Below are positions 35,924 through 44,340 of a stretch of DNA of 64,000 nt, piece by piece. The stretch spans positions 353,973-417,972 of the forward strand of contig CP070815.1 in assembly GCA_020344215.1 (NCBI GenBank), given 5' to 3'. Both the position numbers and the translations under genes were made by a program. Below the pieces are notes generated by a model. The model worked only from the letters and a program-made list of their open reading frames with translations, had not been told where the DNA came from and did no database searches. Source of the DNA: Gemmatimonadota bacterium (GTDB lineage Bacteria; Gemmatimonadota; Gemmatimonadetes; Palauibacterales; KS3-K002). Numbering within the stretch: position 1 is the stretch's first letter; each line of letters begins with the position of its first letter.

Positions 35924-37018
35924 CTACCAATCCGCCTCCATCCTGCCGTGTGTCGCGGACGGCGCCTCGACGATCCCCGGCATCGACAAATTCGCCTGCG
36001 CGTTGAGATCGTATCCCGCCTGCTCGCCGCGTTCCAGTCGGAACTGAGCGGCTCGCGCTACCATCGCCGCGTTGTCCGTTGCCAGCCTTGGCGAAGGAAC
36101 GAAGACCAAGGCGTCCGGCGCCATCCGAGACCGTATGCGATCGGCCAGCGCCTTGTTTCTAGCGACACCTCCTCCGAGTATGACTCGCCGACAATCCGTC
36201 GCCTGCACCGCACGCAGGGTCTTCTCGGTCAACTGCTCGACTGCTGCGTTCTGGAAGGCCGCCGCCAGGTGCGGGACTTCACCCTCGAGGCGGCCTGCCC
36301 CCTCAAGCTCGCGGACCCGCATCAGAACCGCCGTCTTCAGTCCGCTGAACGACATGTCGAAGTAGTCCTCGCTGTCCTGACGTTGAGCGGAGCGGACCAT
36401 CGGCACAGGCAAGGGATGCCGCGCAGCGTCGCCCTCTCGAGCCTGCTGCTCGATGGCTGGGCCGCCAGGATAGCCCAGCCCCAGCAGTCGCGCCACCTTG
36501 TCGAAGGCCTCACCGGCGGCATCGTCCCGGGTCTGCCCGAGCAAGCGGTAGCGTCCCCACCGCTCAGCATGGAGAAGCAGCGTATGGCCGCCGGAGACGA
36601 GCAGGGCAACGAAAGGCGGCCGGGCCCGCTCGTCCTCGAGAGCGGAGGCGAAGAGGTGCGCCTCCATGTGATGCACGCCGATAAACGGCTTTCCGAGCGC
36701 GAACGCGGCGCTCTTCACCCAGTTGAGCCCGACCAGGAGCGATCCGATGAGACCCGGGCCCGCGGTTACCGCCATGGCATCCACATCAGCCAAGCCGACA
36801 CCCGACTGCTCCATCGCCCGGCCCACAACCCGATCGATCACCCGTAACTGAGCCCGTGATGCAAGCTCAGGCACCACGCCTCCGAACCCGGCGTGCATAT
36901 CCTGCGTGGCGATGACGTGTCCCAACAATTCACGTTCGCCGCGAAGGATCGCCGCCGATGTGTCATCGCACGACGTCTCGACTGCGAGGATGGTTCGCCC
37001 GCTCACGCGCCGGCCCAT
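35924..37018 (-). CDS. tsaD: tRNA N6-threonylcarbamoyladenosine synthase subunit TsaD
   Basis: Catalytic ASKHA-fold subunit of the t6A37 tRNA modification complex, 364 aa. The N-terminal ILAVETSCDDTSAAI and metal-binding HHMEAH are diagnostic, followed by LLVSGGHTLL, GEAFDKVARLLGLGYPGG and ILGGGVARNKAL. TsaD attaches the threonylcarbamoyl group made by TsaC/TsaC2 to A37 of ANN-decoding tRNAs. Partners TsaB, TsaE and TsaC are not in the window. It follows the ybbR-like gene and precedes lgt. Confidence 0.96.
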   Translation of the reverse strand: MGRRVSGRTILAVETSCDDTSAAILRGERELLGHVIATQDMHAGFGGVVPELASRAQLRVIDRVVGRAMEQSGVGLADVDAMAVTAGPGLIGSLLVGLNWVKSAAFALGKPFIGVHHMEAHLFASALEDERARPPFVALLVSGGHTLLLHAERWGRYRLLGQTRDDAAGEAFDKVARLLGLGYPGGPAIEQQAREGDAARHPLPVPMVRSAQRQDSEDYFDMSFSGLKTAVLMRVRELEGAGRLEGEVPHLAAAFQNAAVEQLTEKTLRAVQATDCRRVILGGGVARNKALADRIRSRMAPDALVFVPSPRLATDNAAMVARAAQFRLERGEQAGYDLNAQANLSMPGIVEAPSATHGRMEADW

Positions 37019-37042
37019 TACCTCTCCCGAGCGCCCCGGCGA

Positions 37043-37999
37043 TCAGCCACCTGCCTCCACCACGACTCGGGCCGAGTCCGGATCGATGCTGACCTCGAGG
37101 AACGGGGCCGGCGCCGGGAGGACTATCGGCAAGAGCTCCCCGTAGTCGGCAGGACCCTCGACTTCGACGTGCGGCGACAGCGCCTCCGGGCGCACTGCCT
37201 CAACCGCGGCGCGCGGCCCAGAGATCCGCACATCGACCAGCGACGGCTCGATCCTCACGAACTCCAGCGCCGCAGCGCTCACCGCCACCGGGATACCGGG
37301 GAAAACCCGCTCGGCCCACGGCTCAACCGCCACCGTCACACGCACACTGCTCGTCGAGAGGCTCACAAGCCCACTCGGATCAGGTGACACGAGCGGCACG
37401 TCAACGCTGATCGGCTCGCGCAATAGGCTGCCGGGCACCGGCGCCGTCGTCACCGACTCGATGCCGGCTACGGTGTTCTCCGGTCCGTCGACGGCGACCA
37501 CGCCGGGATCAGCATGCACCGAGTCGGACATCACATACCCTTCAGCCAGGCTGACGCGCTCCATGTTCGGAGCGACCGGAACGACCTTCTGAAGCCGCGG
37601 CTGGAAGTGGAGCAGGAGCCGATCGGGCCGGACGCGGATGGCACGTACCCCCTCCAGCTCCGCGCCGCCTCTCCCCGTCACCATGTCAGGGGCCAGCCGA
37701 ACCTCGATCAGGTTAGAGTCGACGCTGTCGATGCTAACGAGAACCTGCGGGCGAGCGACCACCAACCGAGCCAGCTCGCCACCGCGACCGGTGAAGTCGA
37801 CAGTCACTTCGTCGGCGTTGGGTTCCCGCCTCGTCTCCACGTAGCGCCTGTCGCTATTGACGATCAGCAGGTCGGCGGAGTACGGCCGCTCAGCCACTCG
37901 ATCGGCACTTACGGCCACCCACAAGAACACGGAGAGTAGTACGGCTGTGAGCATGTACAGCCAGTTCCTCGTCAGATTCACGCGCCAGTCAGCCATCAT
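37043..37999 (-). CDS. YbbR-like (CdaR-type) domain protein
   Basis: A 318-aa protein with one N-terminal TM (WLYMLTAVLLSVFLWVAVSA) and three to four YbbR repeats outside the membrane (for example KVVPVAPNMERVSLAEGYVM and VFPGIPVAVSAAALEFVRI). The family includes CdaR, which regulates the diadenylate cyclase CdaA; no cdaA or glmM is adjacent here. The ATG at 37999 overlaps the TlpA stop (TGATG); GTG 38002 and ATG 37996 are also in frame. It lies directly upstream of tsaD. Confidence 0.82.
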   Translation of the reverse strand: MMADWRVNLTRNWLYMLTAVLLSVFLWVAVSADRVAERPYSADLLIVNSDRRYVETRREPNADEVTVDFTGRGGELARLVVARPQVLVSIDSVDSNLIEVRLAPDMVTGRGGAELEGVRAIRVRPDRLLLHFQPRLQKVVPVAPNMERVSLAEGYVMSDSVHADPGVVAVDGPENTVAGIESVTTAPVPGSLLREPISVDVPLVSPDPSGLVSLSTSSVRVTVAVEPWAERVFPGIPVAVSAAALEFVRIEPSLVDVRISGPRAAVEAVRPEALSPHVEVEGPADYGELLPIVLPAPAPFLEVSIDPDSARVVVEAGG

Positions 38000-38547
38000 C
38001 ACATCTCGAGTAGCTCTTCAATGAGCGCCTGATTGGCCGGGGAGTCCCAGTCGGTTGCCCCGATCAGCCGTTTGACGATCCGGCCCTCACGATCGAGAAC
38101 GAAGGTTTCAGGCACTCCAACGGTCTGGAGCACACGCTCGATCCGGCTCTCGGGATCGAGCAGCACAGGGAAGTCGAGGCCGAGCTCGGCGACGAATTGG
38201 GCCGCCTTGTCCCTGTAGCCCGGCCCGGTATCGATCGAGATCGCCAGGACCGTGAAGCCCCGATCCTTGAACCGATTGTAGCTTTCTTGAATCGGAGGCA
38301 TCTCGACGCGACAGGGTCCGCACCACGTCGCCCAGACGTTGATCAGAACGACATCGCCCAGGTGATCAGCGAACGAGATCTCTGCGCCGGTAAGGTTCGG
38401 GGCGCTGTAATCCGGCACCCTGTCTCCGACCTCCACGCCACGGGCGTCTCCTATGCAACCTTCAACGGCCAGGACCCCTAGCGCCGCCACGTAGAAGGCG
38501 AGGCTCCCTGCCAGGCCGACCCGCTCGCCAAGGTTGAAGTCGCTCAT
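37999..38547 (-). CDS. TlpA/ResA-type thioredoxin-like protein
   Basis: Membrane-tethered thiol-disulfide oxidoreductase, 182 aa. A hydrophobic N-terminal anchor (AGSLAFYVAALGVLAVEGC; a lipobox is not clear) is followed by an AhpC/TSA-thioredoxin fold with the active site WCGPC in WATWCGPCRVEMPP and cis-Pro in VGVPETFVLD. In the family it reduces extracytoplasmic thiols, for example in cytochrome c maturation. The ATG overlaps the PASTA gene stop (ATGA). Confidence 0.88.
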   Translation of the reverse strand: MSDFNLGERVGLAGSLAFYVAALGVLAVEGCIGDARGVEVGDRVPDYSAPNLTGAEISFADHLGDVVLINVWATWCGPCRVEMPPIQESYNRFKDRGFTVLAISIDTGPGYRDKAAQFVAELGLDFPVLLDPESRIERVLQTVGVPETFVLDREGRIVKRLIGATDWDSPANQALIEELLEM

Positions 38548-39443
38548 CCGCTCTCCCGATTCGCTGTCATCGTGTCTGCTCGCGCGCCCGCTGTGTCGGG
38601 TAGCGCGGTGCTCGTGTCCTCCGGCGTCAGGGTTGAGTCCACAGCCGGCACCGGCGCGACGGCCACGGTCACCGAAACGCGCGAGCCTCGGGCCACCTCG
38701 TAGCCGGAAGCCGGAGTCTGGGCAAGCACGGTGCCGGGCGCCGCTAGGCTGGCGGAGTCCTCGGCGACCTCGCCGAGCCGCAACCCGAGCCGCTCGAGGG
38801 TGGCCTCGGCCTCGGCCAGCGATTGCACGGCCAGATCGGGCACCAGCACGGTTCGCTCGCCGGCGCTCACCAGGAGACGCACGCTACCCGGAAGCTCGAG
38901 CCGTGTGCCGGGCCCTGGCCGCGTACCGACCGCTTCCCCGACATCCTCGCCAGCGTCCACGTGGGTCACTGCGACCTCGAACCCCGACTTCCGAAGGACC
39001 ATCTCCGCCTGCTCATGGCTCAAGCCGATCACGTCCGGCACGGGCCTCTGTGGCGGTCCGAAGCTCAGCGTCACGCGCACCGGTGAACCCGGCGGCGCCA
39101 TTTGACCCGGCAGCGGCTCTTGGGCGACGACCGTTCCCTCAGGCTCCGTGTGGGGGATGCCCGCCGCCTCCTCATAGCTGAAACGGCGCCGCTCCACCCG
39201 CTGGCGTGCCTGCTCCGCCGTCTGGCCAACCAGGTCGGGCACGCGCGCGAGATCGGTGGCCACGCTTTGCGGGGGGAAAATAAAGAGCAGCATGACCAGC
39301 TCTCCGATCAGCAGGCCCGCCGCGACTATCGCGGCCGTCGTCACGAGCAGGTGACGGGGCGACGTTACCCACAGACGCCAGCCCGTCTGCCATGTTAACG
39401 CCCGGTCGGGCTTGGCCTTATCGGCGTCGGAGTCGTACGGCAT
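38544..39443 (-). CDS. Membrane protein with three PASTA domains, no kinase
   Basis: A 299-aa protein with one TM near residues 33-55 (LLVTTAAIVAAGLLIGELVM) and three PASTA repeats outside the membrane: VPDLVGQTAEQARQRV, VPDVIGLSHEQAEMVL and VPDLAVQSLAEAEATL. A Thr/Ala/Asp-rich tail follows. PASTA modules bind peptidoglycan muropeptides in Ser/Thr kinases and PBPs, but here there is no kinase or transpeptidase. It could be a wall-sensing or wall-anchoring protein. It overlaps rsmB by 26 nt and tlpA by 4 nt. Confidence 0.85.
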   Translation of the reverse strand: MPYDSDADKAKPDRALTWQTGWRLWVTSPRHLLVTTAAIVAAGLLIGELVMLLFIFPPQSVATDLARVPDLVGQTAEQARQRVERRRFSYEEAAGIPHTEPEGTVVAQEPLPGQMAPPGSPVRVTLSFGPPQRPVPDVIGLSHEQAEMVLRKSGFEVAVTHVDAGEDVGEAVGTRPGPGTRLELPGSVRLLVSAGERTVLVPDLAVQSLAEAEATLERLGLRLGEVAEDSASLAAPGTVLAQTPASGYEVARGSRVSVTVAVAPVPAVDSTLTPEDTSTALPDTAGARADTMTANRESG

Positions 39444-40713
39444 AGGCTCCGTCGATACCGTGGTTGTGGGGAGTAGCCCTTAGCGTCCCCTCGTCGAGCA
39501 ACTCCGGCGCCACAGCGCCTGCGCCTGGCGCTTCCAGCGCGAAGTCCTCACACCTATCCAAGAAGGCTCTCACCTGCTCCTCGTTCTCCTCCGGCTCCAG
39601 AGAACAAGTTGAATAGACCAACAAACCGCTCGACTCCAGAGCCTGCGCCGCGGCATCCAGCAGGCGGCCCTGCAACTCCACCATCGCCTCCAGGTCCGCG
39701 GTCCTCAATCGCCAGCGCCCATCCGGGTGCCGAGCGAGCGTTCCGGTCCCGGTGCACGGCACGTCCAGGAGGATGACCGGCATTCCGCAGAGCGGCGGCC
39801 GGGTCGAATCCGCCAGGGCCACGTGGAGCCGCGAGAGCTCGAGGCGCGAGCGGTTCTCGAGCACCCTGACCAGCCGTGCCCGCGCGACGTCGAAGGCGAA
39901 GACCTCATGGCCGCGTGCCGCCAGGAGTGCCGCCTTGCCGCCTGGCGCCGCACAAAGATCGACCACCCGGCTGCCCGGGTCCAGTGCCATGAAATCCACG
40001 ACCGTCGCCGCCCCGGGATCCTGCACGATGCCCCCCACCAGCTCGAGGCCACGCGCCACCTCACCCGGCTCCATGCGTATCGAGCCACGGCACAACGCCA
40101 CCGGCTCCGCCTCGATTCCGGCATCGTGCAGACGCTTCAGAGCCACCTCGCGCGCTCCGACCACCGAAAGGTACGCCGCCGGCCGCGCGTTGTCGTACTC
40201 GGTCAGCCGCTCTACTTCCTCGAGCGACAAACGCTCGAGCCAGCGCTCCACCAACCAGCGCGGGTGCGACCCCCAGGTCGTCAGGTAGCCGGTCGGGTCC
40301 TCGTCGCGCGCCGGGAAAGGAGACGACGCGGCGCCCTCACGGTCGAGCCGCCGCAGCACCGCGTTCGCCAGGGCGCCCGCTCCAGTGCCGGCGCTCGCCT
40401 TCGCGGCTTCCACCGCATCGGAGACCGCGGCGTAGGCCGGCACCCGGTCGAGCTCCAGCAGCTGGTAGGCCCCTAGACGCAAGACGTCCAGGACGTCCGC
40501 GTCGAGTCGCCGGATGCCGCCCTTGACCAAGGGTTCGAGCACGTGGTCGAGGCGCCCGCGAAGCCGGAGCACGCCGTAAGCGAGTTCTTGCGCGAGCCGG
40601 CGGTCGGCGCCACCCAGCGAGTCGGCACGGCGATCGAAGGCACGATCAGCCAGCACACCCCGACGGACGGCGCGGAGGACTTCCAGAGCCACCGCACGTG
40701 CCGGAGCGACCAC
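39418..40713 (-). CDS. rsmB: 16S rRNA (cytosine-967-C5)-methyltransferase RsmB
   Basis: SAM-dependent rRNA m5C methyltransferase, 431 aa. An N-terminal NusB-like domain (ALEVLRAVRRGVLADRA, LRLGAYQLLELDRVP) is followed by the catalytic domain with SAM motif VVDLCAAPGGKAALLA and the two catalytic Cys in LDVPCTGTGTL and YSTCSLEPEENE. The GTG start (40713) has no clear SD; a distant GAGG follows the thiG stop. It lies between thiG and the PASTA gene, downstream of def-fmt. Confidence 0.93.
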   Translation of the reverse strand: MVAPARAVALEVLRAVRRGVLADRAFDRRADSLGGADRRLAQELAYGVLRLRGRLDHVLEPLVKGGIRRLDADVLDVLRLGAYQLLELDRVPAYAAVSDAVEAAKASAGTGAGALANAVLRRLDREGAASSPFPARDEDPTGYLTTWGSHPRWLVERWLERLSLEEVERLTEYDNARPAAYLSVVGAREVALKRLHDAGIEAEPVALCRGSIRMEPGEVARGLELVGGIVQDPGAATVVDFMALDPGSRVVDLCAAPGGKAALLAARGHEVFAFDVARARLVRVLENRSRLELSRLHVALADSTRPPLCGMPVILLDVPCTGTGTLARHPDGRWRLRTADLEAMVELQGRLLDAAAQALESSGLLVYSTCSLEPEENEEQVRAFLDRCEDFALEAPGAGAVAPELLDEGTLRATPHNHGIDGAYAVRLRRR

Positions 40714-40737
40714 CGCACTATTTGTCAGTTTCCGTCC

Positions 40738-41541
40738 TCAGTCGAGCATGCCCGCCGTGGGGCTCGACGGCGCAGCCTGCTCGCGCTTCGGCATGCGACC
40801 GGCCAGGTAGGCGAGCCTGCCTGCCTCGGTCGCAAATCTCATCGCCAACGCCATGCGAACGGGATCCTTTGCCTCAGCGACGGCCGTGTTCATGAGAATC
40901 CCGTCAACGCCCTGCTCCATGGTGACGCAGGCATCGGAGGCGGTGCCGACGCCGGCATCGACTACGACGGGAACGCTGATCCTGCTCTTGATCAGCCGGA
41001 CGTTGAACGGGTTGAGCAGGCCGAGGCCGCTACCGATCGGCGACGCCAGCGGCATCACCGCGGCAACGCCCGCGTCTTCCAGCTTCAAGGCGGTGATTAG
41101 ATCCTCGTTCGTGTACGCCAGTACCTTGGACCCTTCGCCGACGAGCGTTCGCGCCGCTTCGAGCAAGCCATCGACATCGGGCAGCAGCGTCTCCTGGTCT
41201 CCGATGACCTCTAGCTTGATCCAATCACCGAACCCTGCCTCGCGTGCCAGCCGTGCATAGCGGATAGCGTCCTCGGCGGTGTAGCAGCCGGCCGTATTCG
41301 GAAGCAGTGCCCACTTGTCAGGGTCGAGGTGATAGAGGATCCCTTCCTCTTTGCTGCGATCCAAGTCGACGCGGCGTACCGCGACCGTGACGATTTCTGT
41401 CCCGGAGGCCTCGATCGCCTTGCACATTGTCTCGTTGTCTTTGTACTTCCCGGTGCCCAGGATCAGCCGGGACCGGAACCTACGTCCTGCGAGCTCCAAC
41501 GGCTCGTCAGGCCTTTCAAGCAACTCCGAAGTCACGGCCAT
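40738..41541 (-). CDS. thiG: Thiazole synthase ThiG
   Basis: TIM-barrel enzyme, 267 aa, which forms the thiazole phosphate moiety of thiamine from DXP, dehydroglycine and ThiS-thiocarboxylate. Family segments seen: FRSRLILGTGKY, VTVAVRRVDL, LLPNTAGCYTAEDA, KLEVIGD (Schiff-base Lys), AVMPLASPIGSG and VVVDAGVGTASDA. ATG 41541 has GGGAGG 9 nt upstream and lies 34 nt after thiS. The frame is open further upstream, inside thiS, but the family starts here. Confidence 0.95.
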   Translation of the reverse strand: MAVTSELLERPDEPLELAGRRFRSRLILGTGKYKDNETMCKAIEASGTEIVTVAVRRVDLDRSKEEGILYHLDPDKWALLPNTAGCYTAEDAIRYARLAREAGFGDWIKLEVIGDQETLLPDVDGLLEAARTLVGEGSKVLAYTNEDLITALKLEDAGVAAVMPLASPIGSGLGLLNPFNVRLIKSRISVPVVVDAGVGTASDACVTMEQGVDGILMNTAVAEAKDPVRMALAMRFATEAGRLAYLAGRMPKREQAAPSSPTAGMLD

Positions 41542-41575
41542 CCGGGTGTACCTCCCTCGATTATCACCTTCGCCA

Positions 41576-41803
41576 TCACCCGCCGCCCACGAAGTGCACG
41601 AGCTCGATCGTGTCACCGGCGTTGACGGGCACCTCCGCGTATTGGCCGCGCCGAACGATCTCACGGTTGCGTTCAACGACGACCAACCGCTCGTGTAGGC
41701 CCAGGTGAGCCAGCAGGCCGCTCACCGTGAGACCCGCCGGAATCTCCTTCGCCTCACCGTTCAAGGTGACGGTGATCCTCTTCTGCTGCGATCTGCTTGT
41801 CAC
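41576..41803 (-). CDS. thiS: Sulfur carrier protein ThiS
   Basis: Ubiquitin-like sulfur carrier, 75 aa. It has the beta-grasp layout (VTLNGEAKEIPAGLTVSGLL, then VVVERNREIVRRGQY and DTIELVHFVGGG) and the required C-terminal GG that is adenylated and converted to thiocarboxylate. It donates sulfur to ThiG, encoded next. Lies between thiE and thiG. Confidence 0.94.
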   Translation of the reverse strand: MTSRSQQKRITVTLNGEAKEIPAGLTVSGLLAHLGLHERLVVVERNREIVRRGQYAEVPVNAGDTIELVHFVGGG

Positions 41804-41840
41804 GTTCCAGAGCCAGCTCGCCCCGCGCCATCCGCGAGGT

Positions 41841-42473
41841 TCAATCCGGCGCCTCGGCGAGCGCCTGCCGATAGCGTCGTACCTCGGCAGCCACGTCGCC
41901 CGCTCCCCAGATGCCGCTCAGCACCGCCACGCCCCAGGCGCCCGATTCCATCACTTCGGAGACCCTTTCCGGGCTGATACCCCCGATGGCCACGATCGGT
42001 CGCCCACCGAAGGATGCCTGCCGAAGGGCTTCCCTTCCCAAGGCGGCACGCTCCGGATGAGAGGCGGTCTCGTAGACGTTGCCGAGAACGGCGACGTCCG
42101 CACCGGCCGAAATCGCGCCCGCGGCCTCCCCCGGGCTGTGGACCGATGCCCCGATCCAGACGGCTGCGCCGAGCAGCCGCCGTGCCTCGCTGATCGGCAT
42201 GCTCCGGCGCCCCAGCTGAACGCCGTGTGCGCGGGTGCTCACGGCGACATCCACGCGATCGTTGATCCAAAGCATCGCGCCCGCGGCGTCGGCCGCCGGT
42301 CTCAAATCCCGCGCCAGCTGCCAGAGGCGACAGCCGTTCAGCCCGTGGCCACGCAGCTGAAGGGCGCACCCGCAGCCTCCCGCGACCAGGGCCGCCGTGG
42401 CTATCTCCACGAAGCCGGGGCGCTCGACGACGTCGGCGCCGGTAACCAGAAAGAGCCGCGGCAACCGGTTCAC
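41841..42473 (-). CDS. thiE: Thiamine phosphate synthase-like protein (ThiE/TenI)
   Basis: TIM-barrel thiamine-phosphate synthase family protein, 210 aa. It has FLVTGADVV at the N-terminus, LQLRGHGL (replacing the usual QLR-K), INDRVDVA, HGVQLGRRSMP, GASVHSPGEA and IVAIGGISPE with AVLSGIW. The divergence at LRGHG and ALGR leaves open a TenI-type thiazole tautomerase instead of ThiE. GTG 42473 overlaps the fmt stop (GTGA); an ATG at 42515 inside fmt is an alternative. Confidence 0.75.
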   Translation of the reverse strand: MNRLPRLFLVTGADVVERPGFVEIATAALVAGGCGCALQLRGHGLNGCRLWQLARDLRPAADAAGAMLWINDRVDVAVSTRAHGVQLGRRSMPISEARRLLGAAVWIGASVHSPGEAAGAISAGADVAVLGNVYETASHPERAALGREALRQASFGGRPIVAIGGISPERVSEVMESGAWGVAVLSGIWGAGDVAAEVRRYRQALAEAPD

Positions 42474-43402
42474 TCGAACCGGGCGCCCTGCGCCACACCC
42501 CGGCCCCGTATCCATTCCGCCGCCTCCATCCGGCGCTTGCCCGCCGGTTGCACCTGCCCGATGCCCAACACGCCGGACCCGGTGGCGACCTCGAGCCCCT
42601 CGCGCGGGTCAGCGGTCACTACCACGCCCGGTTCCGCATCGGCGGCCTTCACCCCCACCCGTGGGGCGAACATACGCACGCGCACCCCAGCGAGCTCCGA
42701 CCAGGCCGCCGGAATCGGATCGCATCCACGAACCCAGCGATCAAGTTGCTCAGCCGACAGAGTCCAGTCGAGCCGCACGTCGTCGGCGTTCAGCTTGGCG
42801 GCATAGGTGGCCTCGGCTTCGTCCTGCGGCTCCTCCGTCGCCTGACCGTGCTCGATCAACGACAGCGCACTGAGCAGTGTGCGGCCGCCAAGCTCCGCAA
42901 GCTCGGCATAGAGCGCGCCTGCCGTGCTCTCCGCTGTGACCTCGTAACGCGCTTTAACGATCATCGGACCCGCGTCGAGCTTCTCGACCATCCTCATTAT
43001 CGTCACGCCCGTCTCGCTGTGGCCGCTAATGATCGCCCAGTTCACCGGCGCCGCACCGCGCAGCTTCGGCAAGAGCGATGCGTGCACGTTGAACGAGCCG
43101 AGCGGCGGCAGCTCGAGAACCTCCGGCTTCAGAATGTGGCCATACGCCGCGACCACCGATATCTCCGGCGCCAGCCCACGCAGCGCGCTCATGAACTCAT
43201 CGCCCCAAGGCTTCTCCGGCTGAAGTATCGGTATACCTGCACCCTCTGCCGTCAACTTCACCGGCGGCGGCTGGATCTTGCGGCCACGACCGGCCGGTCG
43301 GTCCGGCTGGGTCACCACGCCGACGACATCACGGCCGGCATCGAGAAGCGCGCGTAACACGACGTCCGCGAACTGGGGCGTCCCCCAAAACACGATCTTC
43401 AC
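42470..43402 (-). CDS. fmt: Methionyl-tRNA formyltransferase Fmt
   Basis: Formylates initiator Met-tRNA with 10-formyl-THF, 310 aa. The N-terminal KIVFWGTPQFADVVLRAL, formyl-THF site with SFNVHASLLPKLRGAAPVNWAI (read as two pieces: SFNVHASLLPKLRGAA and PVNWAI) and ETGVTIMRMVEKLDAG are diagnostic. The C-terminal OB domain runs from about 205. GTG 43402 overlaps the def stop by 4 nt and has GGAGGAG 8 nt upstream. Partner of Def in the N-formylmethionine cycle. Confidence 0.96.
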   Translation of the reverse strand: MKIVFWGTPQFADVVLRALLDAGRDVVGVVTQPDRPAGRGRKIQPPPVKLTAEGAGIPILQPEKPWGDEFMSALRGLAPEISVVAAYGHILKPEVLELPPLGSFNVHASLLPKLRGAAPVNWAIISGHSETGVTIMRMVEKLDAGPMIVKARYEVTAESTAGALYAELAELGGRTLLSALSLIEHGQATEEPQDEAEATYAAKLNADDVRLDWTLSAEQLDRWVRGCDPIPAAWSELAGVRVRMFAPRVGVKAADAEPGVVVTADPREGLEVATGSGVLGIGQVQPAGKRRMEAAEWIRGRGVAQGARFE

Positions 43403-43902
43403 CGCCGACGCTCCTCCTTCTGGAGCTTCTTCCACTTGCTCAGCAGCATCCTGCGCTTGATCGGCGACAGCCGGTCGATGAACAGTATACCGTCGAGATG
43501 ATCGATCTCGTGCAGAATACAACGCGCCAGCAGATCCGACGCCTCAATGCGGAGCGGGTTGCCGTCCAGGTCGAGCCCCTCCATCACGATCTGCGCCGAG
43601 CGCTCTACGGCCCCGACCAAGCCCGGCAGGCTGAGGCAGCCCTCCTCACCCCGTTCCGAGCCCGACCGCTCGACGATCACCGGGTTGACCACCGCCCGCG
43701 GCTCAGCCTCTCCATCCTGAATGTCCATGACGAAGAGACGCCTCGATACGCCGACCTGGGGCGCGGCCAGGCCGATCCCTTCTGCCGAGTACATCGTCTC
43801 GAACATCTCCTCGGCGAATCGGCGCAGATGGTCATCGATCTCGTCGACCTCTACCGCCAGCTGGCGCAGGACCGGATCACCCAGTAGCCGAATTTCAAGC
43901 AC
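43399..43902 (-). CDS. def: Peptide deformylase
   Basis: Metalloenzyme, 167 aa, which removes the formyl group from nascent proteins. The three motifs are GIGLAAPQVG, EEGCLSLP (Cys metal ligand) and HEIDHLDG (two His ligands and catalytic Glu). The C-terminal MLLSKWKKLQKEERRR tail is basic. It lies 2 nt after yajC and is coupled to fmt. Confidence 0.97.
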   Translation of the reverse strand: MLEIRLLGDPVLRQLAVEVDEIDDHLRRFAEEMFETMYSAEGIGLAAPQVGVSRRLFVMDIQDGEAEPRAVVNPVIVERSGSERGEEGCLSLPGLVGAVERSAQIVMEGLDLDGNPLRIEASDLLARCILHEIDHLDGILFIDRLSPIKRRMLLSKWKKLQKEERRR

Positions 43903-43904
43903 GG

Positions 43905-44222
43905 CTACGACTCCTCGTCCGTCCCGGCCGCGAACCTGCGCGCCACCTTGTCCCGCTCGACCACCAGCCGCGTGTCCTCGGCGGTTCTGATGGTGAGACG
44001 ATCGTCCTTGACATGGATGATCTTGCCGACGATGCCGCCGATCGTCGCTACCTCATCGCCACGCCTCAGGCTGTCCACCATCTCCCGATGTCGCTTCTGC
44101 TGCTGGCGCTGTGGCCGGATCAGCAGCAGATAGAATATCGCGATGAACATCCCGAGCATGATCAGGGTGCCGGCAGCGCTACCGCCGCCCCCGTCGGACG
44201 GTACGAATGCCAATGCTAACAA
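43905..44222 (-). CDS. yajC: Preprotein translocase subunit YajC
   Basis: Small single-TM Sec accessory protein, 105 aa. The TM (TLIMLGMFIAIFYLLLI) is followed by the family motif RPQRQQQKRHREMVDSLRRGDEV and VATIGGIVGKI. SecD and SecF are not in the window. The start is TTG at 44222, with GAGG 7 nt upstream. It heads the yajC-def-fmt-thi block after a 118-nt gap. Confidence 0.92.
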   Translation of the reverse strand: MLALAFVPSDGGGGSAAGTLIMLGMFIAIFYLLLIRPQRQQQKRHREMVDSLRRGDEVATIGGIVGKIIHVKDDRLTIRTAEDTRLVVERDKVARRFAAGTDEES

Positions 44223-44340
44223 TGTTCTACCTCGTTCGTTCTGGGACCTTTTTAGGTTCTTATTCGCCGTACCGAAGACAATCAGGCAACGTCAATCAGT
44301 CTTCTGCAACTTCGGATCCACACCTCCCACCGATCACTGA

